Positions 1 to 6,393 of a DNA stretch of 7,682 nt are shown here, one piece after another. Origin of the DNA: an uncultured Bacillota bacterium (lineage in GTDB: Bacteria; Bacillota; Clostridia; Peptostreptococcales; Anaerovoracaceae); contig CAMNNG010000058.1 of NCBI GenBank assembly GCA_946545145.1, positions 1 to 7,682 of the forward strand. The letters are read 5' to 3'. The notes under the pieces are model-generated. The model made no database searches, was not told the origin of the DNA, and worked only from the letters and a program-made list of their open reading frames with translations. Both the position numbers and the translations under genes were made by a program. Positions within the stretch are counted from its first letter, which is position 1. Every line of letters begins with the position of its first letter.

Positions 1-1
1 C

Positions 2-688
2 ATTCTTTTCAAGAGCTTTGTAGCAAACCGCCGCGAGGGCCGCTCCGATCAGCGGTGCGACGATGAATACCCAGAGGCACGAGATCGGATCAGTGTTTCC
101 GTTCATTGCCGCCGCGATGGCAGGTCCGATGCTCCTTGCCGGGTTGACGGATGTTCCGGTCAGACCGATGCCGAAGATGTGCACGAACGTCAGCGTCAGG
201 CCGATGACCAGGCCGCCGAACGATCCGTGGGCGAACTTCGAGGATGTGACGCCGAGTATCGTCGTGACGAAGATGAATGTCAGTACGATCTCAACAAGGC
301 ATCCTGCCATGGCGCTTCCGCCGACTCCCGCGAGGCCGTTCGAGCCGAAGCCGCCTGTCATGTCAGTGACTCCGCCCGCTCCGAATATCGCTGCGAGAAG
401 AGCGGCGCCGAAGCATGCTCCGAGCACCTGGCTGATGACGTAGCCGACGAAGTCTTTTCCGCTCATGCCGCCCGAGAGCAGGACTCCGAGGGAGACCGCC
501 GGGTTGATGTGGCATCCCGAAATGTTTCCGATCGAGTAAGCCATCGCCACGATCGAAAGACCGAAGGCGAGGGCGGTCAGAAGGTAGCCGCTTCCCGAGG
601 CCGCGTCGCATCCGACGAGCATCGCCGTGCCGCAGCCAAGAGTAGTAAGCACACAGGTTCCGATAAATTCTGCTGCGTATTTGTTCAT
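2..688 (-). CDS. aqpZ: AqpZ-type aquaporin (MIP family water channel), 3' end cut by window edge
   Basis: Integral membrane channel for passive water flow across the cytoplasmic membrane. The reading frame from the ATG at 688-686 stays open for 229 codons to the left edge; E. coli AqpZ has 231 residues, so only a few residues should be missing. Both half-helix signatures are present: INPAVS with N62 and SVNPARS with N182. Aligned from memory to E. coli AqpZ, the selectivity-filter positions are F42, H170, T179 and R185, the water-selective pattern; a glycerol facilitator would have a small residue in place of the His. Several hydrophobic segments alternate with Gly-rich turns, as expected for six membrane helices. 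The start follows AGGAGG at 698-703, nine bases upstream. The gene is divergent from the glycosyltransferase and has its own promoter. Family is certain; water rather than other small solutes is inferred from the filter residues. Confidence 0.95.
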   Translation of the reverse strand, partial: MNKYAAEFIGTCVLTTLGCGTAMLVGCDAASGSGYLLTALAFGLSIVAMAYSIGNISGCHINPAVSLGVLLSGGMSGKDFVGYVISQVLGACFGAALLAAIFGAGGVTDMTGGFGSNGLAGVGGSAMAGCLVEIVLTFIFVTTILGVTSSKFAHGSFGGLVIGLTLTFVHIFGIGLTGTSVNPARSIGPAIAAAMNGNTDPISCLWVFIVAPLIGAALAAVCYKALEKN

Positions 689-727
689 AGAAATGCACCT
701 CCTCAAAATACAAATAATTACATTTAC

Positions 728-736
728 ATTATAACA
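728..736 (-). promoter_or_regulatory. Extended -10 promoter element for the aquaporin gene
   Basis: Read on the minus strand, this is TGTTATAAT, a perfect TATAAT with the TGn extension. No good -35 box lies 16-18 bases further upstream, which is acceptable for extended -10 promoters. Predicted transcription start is near 721, giving a leader of about 33 bases that carries the ribosome site at 698-703. Confidence 0.6.
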
Positions 737-860
737 CTTCGAAGCGAAAAAGGGCTTTGCCCCCGGAAAATCGGCTGGCCCGGGAAGAGTTGACGATGCC
801 GCATAGCCTAAGTGTCCGGTGATTAGTAAATTTGTCATGGAACATCCAGCGGATAATCAG

Positions 861-866
861 TATAAT
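861..866 (+). promoter_or_regulatory. -10 box (TATAAT) abutting the glycosyltransferase start codon
   Basis: A perfect TATAAT ends at 866, so a standard start of transcription (seven bases after the last -10 base) falls on 873, the A of the chosen ATG. The -35 region is poor: TGGAAC at 838-843 with a 17-base spacer matches the consensus at only three positions, and the better TTGTCA at 832-837 is too far away (23-base spacer). If active, this promoter makes a leaderless mRNA. Confidence 0.45.
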
Positions 867-872
867 GTGTCC

Positions 873-3464
873 ATGGATATAAGTGTGATAATACCGATAT
901 ACAATGTCGAAGAATATTTGAAGACCAGCCTCGACTCCGTCGCACGCAATGTGAGGAATATCGACGCGGAAGTCCTTCTCATCGATGACGGCTCAACCGA
1001 TGAGAGCGGCAGTATTGCGCGCGCTTACGCCGAAAAGAATGAGAAATTCTCCTACTACCATCAGGAGAATGGAGGGATCTCTGTGGTGAAGAACAGAGGA
1101 GCCGCAATGGCGAAGGGCGATTACCTCATATTCCCCGATTCGGATGACGTGGTCTGCGACGGGATATTCGAAAAGATGCTTGCGGCCGCAAGACGCAACG
1201 GAACGGATCTTACGATCTGCGATGTCGCCAGGATACGCGGCACCCAGGTGACGGACTCAGGGCTGCATAGATATGCGTTCCATGGGCTTAAAGAGAATCT
1301 GACGCATATAACGAAGCATCCGCAGCTGGTCTATGATTCGATCACCTGGAACAAACTGATCAAAAGGAGCTTTTACGAAGAGAACGGCTTTTCATTTCCT
1401 GTCGGCAAGCGCTATGAGGATATGCCTGTGATCACATTGATGCACTATCTGGCAAACGGTGTCTCGGTGGTCTATGAGACCGGGTTCCTGTGGAGGATCA
1501 GGACAGGAAAGAACCTTTCGATCACTCAGCTCAGGGATGACAAGAGTCTCTATGACAAGATCGAGATGATGGAACAGCTGATGCAGATCGCAGAGAGCCG
1601 GATCAAAGAGCCGGAGGTCAGGCTGGCTATAGAGAAAAAGCATGCCCGGATCGACTTCAATGCTTTCGTCGAGACTCTGGACAAGTTCGATGAAGAAACA
1701 GCAAAAGAGCGTGTCGAGGCTATGGCTCGCTTCGCGGAGAAATATATCAGCGAGGAAGCGCTGTCTCAGAGTCCGGTCTTCATCAGGCAGATGTTCAGAT
1801 ATATACTCGACAGGGATGCTGAGAAGGCGTGTCATCTAATGAGATACAGAATGGCTGCTTACAGCGGCCTTCCTGTACTGCCGTCTTTTGATGAAGAGGG
1901 CGCTGTGGAAGCGGCGGGTGCCGGCAGCGCGGCAGGCGGGCTGCATCTGAAGGTAAGAGAAGAATTCTTCACTATCCCCGGAAGGAGCATCGAGAATGAG
2001 GACTGTTTTAATCTGCGTCCTTCATGCTGGATAGATAAGGCTTCATATGAAGATGGAGTTCTGAGCCTTGACGGCCACATATATATCAGACGTATCAGCG
2101 TTACGGATCCCAAGGAGCAGAAGGTATCCGCTTACCTGATGGATCAGGTCTCGGGCAGAAAGCTCGCTCTTAACGCACGCTCTGCGCCGGATGAACGGCT
2201 GACACGCGAGGCCGGTCAGGTGCTGAACCTTGATGATTACGAAAAGTACAGATATAACTACGACGGCACCGGCTTCAGGATCGACGTCGACTTTGCGAAG
2301 GCGGCGGAAGAGTTCGGCGAAGGCGCGAGGTGCGTCATTTTCATCGAGTGTGAAAACAAAGTCTTCAGGGGCGATCGCGTTCTTGGCGGGATGGCCTACG
2401 ATGCGAGGCAGACAATAACCGCCGCGAAGCATCTCGGAAGGTCAGTTGCGGTTTCGACTGAGATCGACAAAGGCAACTATCTGATCCTCAGCATCGAGCC
2501 TTATGAGAAAGAGAAAGTGTCGGTCATCGTTCCTGTCTATAACTGCGGGAAGCATCTAGGCCGCTGCCTTGAGAGCCTCAGATCTCAGACATACAGGAAC
2601 ATAGAAGTGCTGATGATCGACGACGGATCGACCGACGGTAGCGGTCAGATCTGTGACCGGTTCGCGGAGGAGGACGGCAGGTTCATCGCTGTCCATACGG
2701 AAAACGGCGGCGTTTCGCGTGCGCGCAACATCGCTCTTGAAAAGATGACGGGAAGCCGGTTCATGTTCGCCGATGCGGACGATCTTGTAAGCGCGAACTA
2801 CGTGGAGCGGCTGTGCGAAGTGATGGACTCCGAATGCGCCGACATCGTGACCTGCGTCGCGAAGGACACAGCAGATCCGAATATAAAGAGCATCCCGGTC
2901 CCGAAAAAGAAGAAGCCGGTGGTGAAGACGATAGATGATTACGATTTCACGAAGCGCTGGTCGCACCGCGTGGTGTGGGGAGCGGTCTACAGGCGCGAAG
3001 TACTTGGAGATATCCGCTTCCGCGAGAAGTTTGACGTGAGCGAAGATACGCTGTTCTTTGCAGAGCTTCTTAAGAAGGTCAGGAGAACGGTCCATCTGAA
3101 CGAAGAACTCTACTGCTATATTTATTATCCAGAGTCTGTCGCGCACGGCCGGTTCAACAGGAAGCGCTTCTCGGAGGTCCTTGTGTGGGAAGAGATCGCG
3201 CAGATGATGGCGGACGAGCCGGATCTTCCGCGTTTTTCCTCGGGGGCATCGGTGGTCACGCGCTGCCTCGATCACATGAAGAAGCTGGCAAAGCAGGGTG
3301 AGAAGGACGGAGAACTGTATAGGAAGCTTGCCGATCACGCCAGAGGCAGAGGCGCTGAAGTAGCCGGCTCAACGCTTTCGGCGAACAAAAAGAAACGGCT
3401 GAAGTGGTTCTGCCGTTTCCCTGAAAAATATATCGATCTTTATCTTCGCTTAGGCCGGCGCTGA
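873..3464 (+). CDS. Tandem family-2 glycosyltransferase with two GT-A domains and a beta-rich linker
   Basis: Predicted cytoplasmic, membrane-associated enzyme of 863 residues that transfers sugars from nucleotide-sugar donors, probably in building a surface polysaccharide or teichoic-acid-like polymer. Domain 1 (about 2-300) has SVIIPIYN at the N terminus, DDGSTD at 38-43, the metal-binding DSDD at 89-92 and an acidic ED pair at 182-183 that fits the catalytic-base position. Residues about 370-545 form a beta-rich segment with no GT motifs. Domain 2 (from about 548) repeats the set: VSVIVPVYN, DDGSTD 583-588, DADD 634-637 and EDTLFF from E724. Neither domain looks inactivated. No transmembrane helix is apparent. 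In-frame alternatives GTG 819 and ATG 837 exist, but the GT fold begins right after ATG 873 and none of the three has a Shine-Dalgarno site. Donor and acceptor cannot be read from sequence. The gene is monocistronic here, convergent with the downstream lyase. Confidence 0.9.
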   Translation: MDISVIIPIYNVEEYLKTSLDSVARNVRNIDAEVLLIDDGSTDESGSIARAYAEKNEKFSYYHQENGGISVVKNRGAAMAKGDYLIFPDSDDVVCDGIFEKMLAAARRNGTDLTICDVARIRGTQVTDSGLHRYAFHGLKENLTHITKHPQLVYDSITWNKLIKRSFYEENGFSFPVGKRYEDMPVITLMHYLANGVSVVYETGFLWRIRTGKNLSITQLRDDKSLYDKIEMMEQLMQIAESRIKEPEVRLAIEKKHARIDFNAFVETLDKFDEETAKERVEAMARFAEKYISEEALSQSPVFIRQMFRYILDRDAEKACHLMRYRMAAYSGLPVLPSFDEEGAVEAAGAGSAAGGLHLKVREEFFTIPGRSIENEDCFNLRPSCWIDKASYEDGVLSLDGHIYIRRISVTDPKEQKVSAYLMDQVSGRKLALNARSAPDERLTREAGQVLNLDDYEKYRYNYDGTGFRIDVDFAKAAEEFGEGARCVIFIECENKVFRGDRVLGGMAYDARQTITAAKHLGRSVAVSTEIDKGNYLILSIEPYEKEKVSVIVPVYNCGKHLGRCLESLRSQTYRNIEVLMIDDGSTDGSGQICDRFAEEDGRFIAVHTENGGVSRARNIALEKMTGSRFMFADADDLVSANYVERLCEVMDSECADIVTCVAKDTADPNIKSIPVPKKKKPVVKTIDDYDFTKRWSHRVVWGAVYRREVLGDIRFREKFDVSEDTLFFAELLKKVRRTVHLNEELYCYIYYPESVAHGRFNRKRFSEVLVWEEIAQMMADEPDLPRFSSGASVVTRCLDHMKKLAKQGEKDGELYRKLADHARGRGAEVAGSTLSANKKKRLKWFCRFPEKYIDLYLRLGRR

Positions 3465-3476
3465 CGGCCCGCCTTT

Positions 3477-3488
3477 AGCTGATCAGCT
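3477..3488. repeat. 12-base perfect palindrome in the convergent gene junction
   Basis: AGCTGATCAGCT is perfectly self-complementary and covers the stop codon of the minus-strand lyase gene (3483-3485). It lies 13 bases after the glycosyltransferase stop. It has no loop and no adjacent T-run on either strand, so it does not look like a standard intrinsic terminator. Chance occurrence is possible. Confidence 0.35.
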
Positions 3489-4808
3489 GAGTTTGTCTTC
3501 GAAGATCTCGACGATCGTCTTTTCCGTTCCGACCATGCCCGGAACGGCTATAAGTCCGATGTTCCTCATGGTCTCTTCCGGATCTTTTCCGATGATGCTG
3601 TGTTCGCTGTAGATATATACATCGTTCATCGCGAAGTCTACAGACCTGAAGGCAGCATCTGTTGCGGCGATGCCTTTCATCGTGCAGCCCTGGTTGCCGC
3701 CGTCGCAGATCATCCCTGTGATGCTGGCAGCCATGTTATTGATGACGCGGGTGATATTTTCCAAAGTGCCGCCCCTCATGTAAGCGAGGGCGCATGCCAT
3801 TCCCGTTCCCGCAGCGATAGCGCAGCCGCAGAAGGCGGACAGTTTTCCGGAGTATTCTTTGATGTATGTACAGATCAGGTAGCTGAGAGCTGTCGCGCGA
3901 AGGAGCGTTTTCTCGGAGCATCCGCTTACTTTGTATGCTGCGTAAAGCGGCATCGTAGCGATAATGCCGTGGGCACCCGAGCCTGTTATGCTCATCGCAG
4001 GTCTGTCCAGTCCGATGACCCTCGCCTCGATCGCGCCTCCGCAGAGCAGATGAGCCGTTGTCAGTTCGTCTCTCGAGAACAGGTCGCCGTCGTTTTTATC
4101 GAGCAGATATTTCGAGAACGTCGTTTTGTCGCTTTCGAGTCCCGCCCTGAGAAGATCCATGTTCATCCGGAACGCTTCGGCTATGAATCCGATCTCATCG
4201 ATATCGACCGTGTTCACGTATTCGATGAGCTGCTTCAGAGTGTACCTGTGGATCAGAAGTTCGCTTTTGTTTTCGATAAGCGGACGGATCGAGCCCGTGA
4301 CGATGTCGCCGCGGTTCATTTCTTCCGCTTCGGCCGGAGCGCCGTCTTCGAATACGACTTCGCCGTTGACTTTGATGGAGACGATGTGCGTGTGACTGTC
4401 CCTGATCGTAACGACTGCCGTGTCGTTTTCTGTCTCGACGGTCGCTTCGATGAAGATGCGGCTGGTGATACCGCTCATTGTCGTAGTCACCTTGCCTTCA
4501 TCGACAAGCTTCTTGCCGAGTTCGTTCTCTTCCGCGGTCATGCCGTCGAGCGACTCGAGTCCTTTTTTAGGATCGCCGGCAACGTAGCCGAATGCGGCTG
4601 AATAGACGGAGCCGGATTTTTCGCTTCCGGGAATGCCGCATGTGAACGCGTTCTTGTACATACCGCTGTTCATCGCGACATTGACTCTGACGAGTTCTCC
4701 GCTGGTGTACGATTTCGCCTTCGCGACAGCAAAAGCGATGGCCCCCGGTTCTGTGACTCCGAGCGCCGGCTTCATATCGTCAAGCAACAGTGCAGTCAGT
4801 TCATGCAT
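3483..4808 (-). CDS. CyuA/YhaM-family Fe-S lyase (L-cysteine desulfidase / serine dehydratase-alpha-like)
   Basis: 441 residues, the usual family length. Characterised members (archaeal L-cysteine desulfidase, E. coli CyuA/YhaM) use an oxygen-sensitive [4Fe-4S] cluster to cleave cysteine to pyruvate, ammonia and sulfide. Family landmarks in order: PALGVTEPGAIA at 14-25, a DSHTHIV segment in the central region, TGSGAHGI with A279, a Cys-rich stretch with FCGCAIAAGTG (C327, C329), and ICDGGNQGCTMK (C368, C375). The C-terminal cysteines suited to cluster binding are kept. However, the N-terminal motif, usually GCTEP as I recall the family, has V18 instead of Cys (codon 4757-4755), and the usual GSGN is GSGA. 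The substrate is therefore uncertain: cysteine, serine or something related. The start is set by AGGAGG at 4816-4821, seven bases before ATG. It is cytoplasmic and fits amino acid fermentation together with the nearby asparaginase. Its own promoter lies upstream. Confidence 0.88.
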   Translation of the reverse strand: MHELTALLLDDMKPALGVTEPGAIAFAVAKAKSYTSGELVRVNVAMNSGMYKNAFTCGIPGSEKSGSVYSAAFGYVAGDPKKGLESLDGMTAEENELGKKLVDEGKVTTTMSGITSRIFIEATVETENDTAVVTIRDSHTHIVSIKVNGEVVFEDGAPAEAEEMNRGDIVTGSIRPLIENKSELLIHRYTLKQLIEYVNTVDIDEIGFIAEAFRMNMDLLRAGLESDKTTFSKYLLDKNDGDLFSRDELTTAHLLCGGAIEARVIGLDRPAMSITGSGAHGIIATMPLYAAYKVSGCSEKTLLRATALSYLICTYIKEYSGKLSAFCGCAIAAGTGMACALAYMRGGTLENITRVINNMAASITGMICDGGNQGCTMKGIAATDAAFRSVDFAMNDVYIYSEHSIIGKDPEETMRNIGLIAVPGMVGTEKTIVEIFEDKLS

Positions 4809-4860
4809 AACGCCACCTCCTATATTCGATTGTAAGTGTTGGATAAGAAATCTTGATTAC

Positions 4861-4869
4861 ATTATGACA
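4861..4869 (-). promoter_or_regulatory. Extended -10 promoter element for the CyuA-family lyase
   Basis: Read on the minus strand, this is TGTCATAAT, a TGn-extended -10 with one mismatch (CATAAT). The -35 is weak (TTTCCT at 4890-4885, 18-base spacer). Upstream, the minus strand is rich in A-tracts (about 4890-4937), which could act as an UP element. Predicted start is near 4854, giving a 46-base leader with a strong ribosome site. Confidence 0.45.
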
Positions 4870-4946
4870 TATAGGCGGTTTTATAGGAAAGTATCGTTTT
4901 TTGTTTTCTGTATAGTATTTTTGTCAGACGTTTTTGCGCGGCGCTT

Positions 4947-4960
4947 TTGCCGGTCGGCAA
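4947..4960. repeat. Short inverted repeat just after the acetyltransferase stop codon
   Basis: TTGCCG (4947-4952) and CGGCAA (4955-4960) are exact inverted arms around GT. In RNA from either strand this gives a five-base-pair stem with a four-base loop. It starts one base after the minus-strand acetyltransferase stop, where a terminator would sit, but no T-run follows on that strand. It could be a weak terminator, an mRNA 3' stabiliser or a protein site. The rest of the 4809-4961 gap holds only the lyase promoter and AT-rich DNA. Confidence 0.4.
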
Positions 4961-4961
4961 T

Positions 4962-5267
4962 TTAGCGGTCGATCCTGCAGGAGAGGCCGTTCGGCGCTTC
5001 GACGGACATGTCTTCCTGAGGATGCTTCTCCAGCCATGTGACGGCGTAGGAGCAGGTGGCTCTGATGTTTCCGCCCATCTCACGGATCTGTTCTACTGCC
5101 ATGTCCATCAGTTTGCCTGCGATGCCCTGGCCGCGGAGCGAGTCGTCGACGAAAGTGTGGTCGATGTCGTAAAGATCCGGCTCGACTTCGGGGAAGGTGA
5201 TCTCGCAGATCATTTCACCTTCTTCATTGTTGGCGTAAATGCGCTCTTTGTCATGTATGAATTCCAT
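4962..5267 (-). CDS. Small GNAT-family N-acetyltransferase (YjdJ/NATD1-like)
   Basis: 101 residues, matching the short single-domain GNAT subfamily related to bacterial YjdJ and animal NATD1, about 90-110 residues. Seen in the sequence: an N-terminal beta-strand region in which residues around 11-24 resemble the family's opening strands, the acetyl-CoA pyrophosphate loop RGQGIAGKL from R45 (motif A) followed by a helix, then C72-S-Y and W78-L-E-K-H-P, which match the C-terminal C-S-Y...HP signature of this subfamily. Members are cytoplasmic and presumably acetylate an amine using acetyl-CoA; the substrate is unknown. The start at 5267 is supported by AAGGAGG at 5273-5279. The frame stays open further upstream to 5441, but that extension would run antisense into the asparaginase gene and adds no GNAT sequence. 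It is co-directional with the lyase, but a 153-base gap with a promoter separates them. Confidence 0.87.
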   Translation of the reverse strand: MEFIHDKERIYANNEEGEMICEITFPEVEPDLYDIDHTFVDDSLRGQGIAGKLMDMAVEQIREMGGNIRATCSYAVTWLEKHPQEDMSVEAPNGLSCRIDR

Positions 5268-5305
5268 GGGTGCCTCCTTGAATCCGTTTTTCTTCTGATG
5301 AACTG

Positions 5306-5314
5306 AATATATCA
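5306..5314 (-). promoter_or_regulatory. Extended -10 promoter element for the GNAT gene
   Basis: Read on the minus strand, this is TGATATATT, i.e. a TGn extension plus TATATT (one mismatch to TATAAT). The -35 is poor (TTTCAG at 5334-5329, 17-base spacer). Predicted start is near 5299, giving a 32-base leader. It interdigitates with the asparaginase promoter on the other strand. Confidence 0.4.
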
Positions 5315-5317
5315 CAA

Positions 5318-5347
5318 TTGTCCGCTTACTGAAAGATATAGTATAAT
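5318..5347 (+). promoter_or_regulatory. Sigma-70-type promoter for the asparaginase operon
   Basis: TTGTCC at 5318-5323 (four of six consensus bases) is followed after 18 bases by a perfect TATAAT at 5342-5347. Predicted start is near 5354, so the leader is only about 12 bases and consists mostly of the ribosome site GGAGGT (5355-5360) before ATG 5366. There is no room for a leader-based riboswitch or attenuator. Confidence 0.65.
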
Positions 5348-5365
5348 AATGGACGGAGGTCAGAC

Positions 5366-6376
5366 ATGAGAAAACATCTACTTTTGATAACGACAGGCGG
5401 GACGATAGCATCGGAGAACAGCGGCAGCGGTCTGGCGCCATCCGTCTCAGCCGAAAAAATACTCGAGAGCATCGGCGAGCTGGCCGGGCCCTGCGACATA
5501 GATTTCATGGAGCTTTTCAGGATCGACAGCACGAACATGCAGCCGGAGCACTGGACTAAGATCTGCCGTACGATCAAAGAAAAATACGATGACTACGACG
5601 GATTCGTGATCACGCACGGAACGGACACGATGGCTTATACGGCCGCGGCGCTTTCGTACATGATCCAGGACTCCGCGAAGCCGATCGTCATGACGGGCTC
5701 GCAAAAGCCTCTGATGGACGAGGTCACTGACGCGAAGAAGAACCTGGCTGACAGCATACGCTTCGCGTGTGAAGACGGAGTAAGCGGAGTGTACATCGTC
5801 TTTTCCGGTCAGGCGATCGCGGGAACGAGGGCGAGGAAGTTCAAGTCGAAGAGCTTCAGCGCTTTCTCGAGCATCAACTACCCGATGGTCGCTGCTATAG
5901 ACGGAAGAAGGGTGCTGAAGTACGCGGTGCCGCCAATGCCGGAAGGACCTGTCAGATTCTACGAGGACATGAAGCCGAAGGTGTTCCTTCTCAAACTGAT
6001 ACCGGGGATGGATCCCGGCATCCTGGAGTTCATCGCGGAGCGCTACGAAGCGGTCGTGATGGAGACTTACGGAGTCGGCGGAGTGCCCTTCCCGAAGGAC
6101 AGGAATTTCCTTGAGGGGCTGGAGGCTCTGGCGAAGAAGGGCATACCGGTAGTGGTCGCGACGCAGGTCGTGATGGAAGGAAGCGACCTTGCGACATACG
6201 AGGTCGGCTTCGAAGCGATGGAGCGCTACGATCTTCTGCAGGCCCACGACATGACGACAGAGGCAGTGGTCACGAAGCTGATGTGGCTTCTCGGGATGGG
6301 ACTTTCCGGAGAAGAACTGAAAGAAGCATTCTATAAGCCGGTCGCAATGGATATGATCCCGGCGAGCGTTATTTAG
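5366..6376 (+). CDS. ansA: Type I (cytoplasmic) L-asparaginase
   Basis: Hydrolyses L-asparagine to L-aspartate and ammonia. At 336 residues it is close to E. coli AnsA (338). The first active-site threonine lies in TTGGTIAS (T13). The second motif is THGTDTM with T86-D87. K158 in the ARKFK segment corresponds, by my alignment from memory, to the catalytic lysine. Together these complete both catalytic triads. No signal peptide is present, which separates it from the secreted type II enzymes. Other family landmarks visible are MTGSQKPL after the second motif and a C-terminal domain with ETYGVGGVPF, the region that contacts substrate across the dimer. GGAGGT five bases before ATG sets the start. 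It is the first gene of a run with the lipoprotein (17-base gap) and the hydrate epimerase, driven by its own promoter. An archaeal GatD-type role is unlikely because the N-terminal extension and GatE are absent. Confidence 0.95.
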   Translation: MRKHLLLITTGGTIASENSGSGLAPSVSAEKILESIGELAGPCDIDFMELFRIDSTNMQPEHWTKICRTIKEKYDDYDGFVITHGTDTMAYTAAALSYMIQDSAKPIVMTGSQKPLMDEVTDAKKNLADSIRFACEDGVSGVYIVFSGQAIAGTRARKFKSKSFSAFSSINYPMVAAIDGRRVLKYAVPPMPEGPVRFYEDMKPKVFLLKLIPGMDPGILEFIAERYEAVVMETYGVGGVPFPKDRNFLEGLEALAKKGIPVVVATQVVMEGSDLATYEVGFEAMERYDLLQAHDMTTEAVVTKLMWLLGMGLSGEELKEAFYKPVAMDMIPASVI

Positions 6377-6393
6377 ATATAAGGAGGACGGAT

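Noticed and set aside
63..793. Plus-strand open frames opposite the aquaporin
   Set aside because: The minus-strand frame carries both NPA motifs and the selectivity-filter residues; the plus-strand translations have no recognisable fold or start signals.
751..800. Possible terminator or extra promoter in the left divergent gap (GGGCTTTGCCC hairpin; TTGACG at 790-795)
   Set aside because: The hairpin has a four-base-pair stem and no T-run. TTGACG has no -10 box at 16-18 bases downstream.
819..872. GTG 819 or ATG 837 as the glycosyltransferase start
   Set aside because: The added 12-18 residues are not GT-like, no ribosome site precedes either codon, and the segment contains the TATAAT at 861-866. 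Not fully excluded.
2556..3338. 260-codon open frame on the minus strand inside the glycosyltransferase
   Set aside because: It lies opposite the second GT domain, has low-complexity Arg/His/Leu-rich translation and no motifs; a typical shadow of GC-rich coding DNA.
3600..4601. 333-codon open frame on the plus strand opposite the lyase gene
   Set aside because: It is the antisense of a well-supported Fe-S lyase gene. Its translation is rich in Arg, Ala, Val and Asp without domain motifs, and no ribosome site precedes it.
5268..5441. N-terminal extension of the GNAT protein to an upstream start at 5441
   Set aside because: AAGGAGG sits correctly before the ATG at 5267. The extension would cross the divergent promoter and read antisense into the asparaginase gene.
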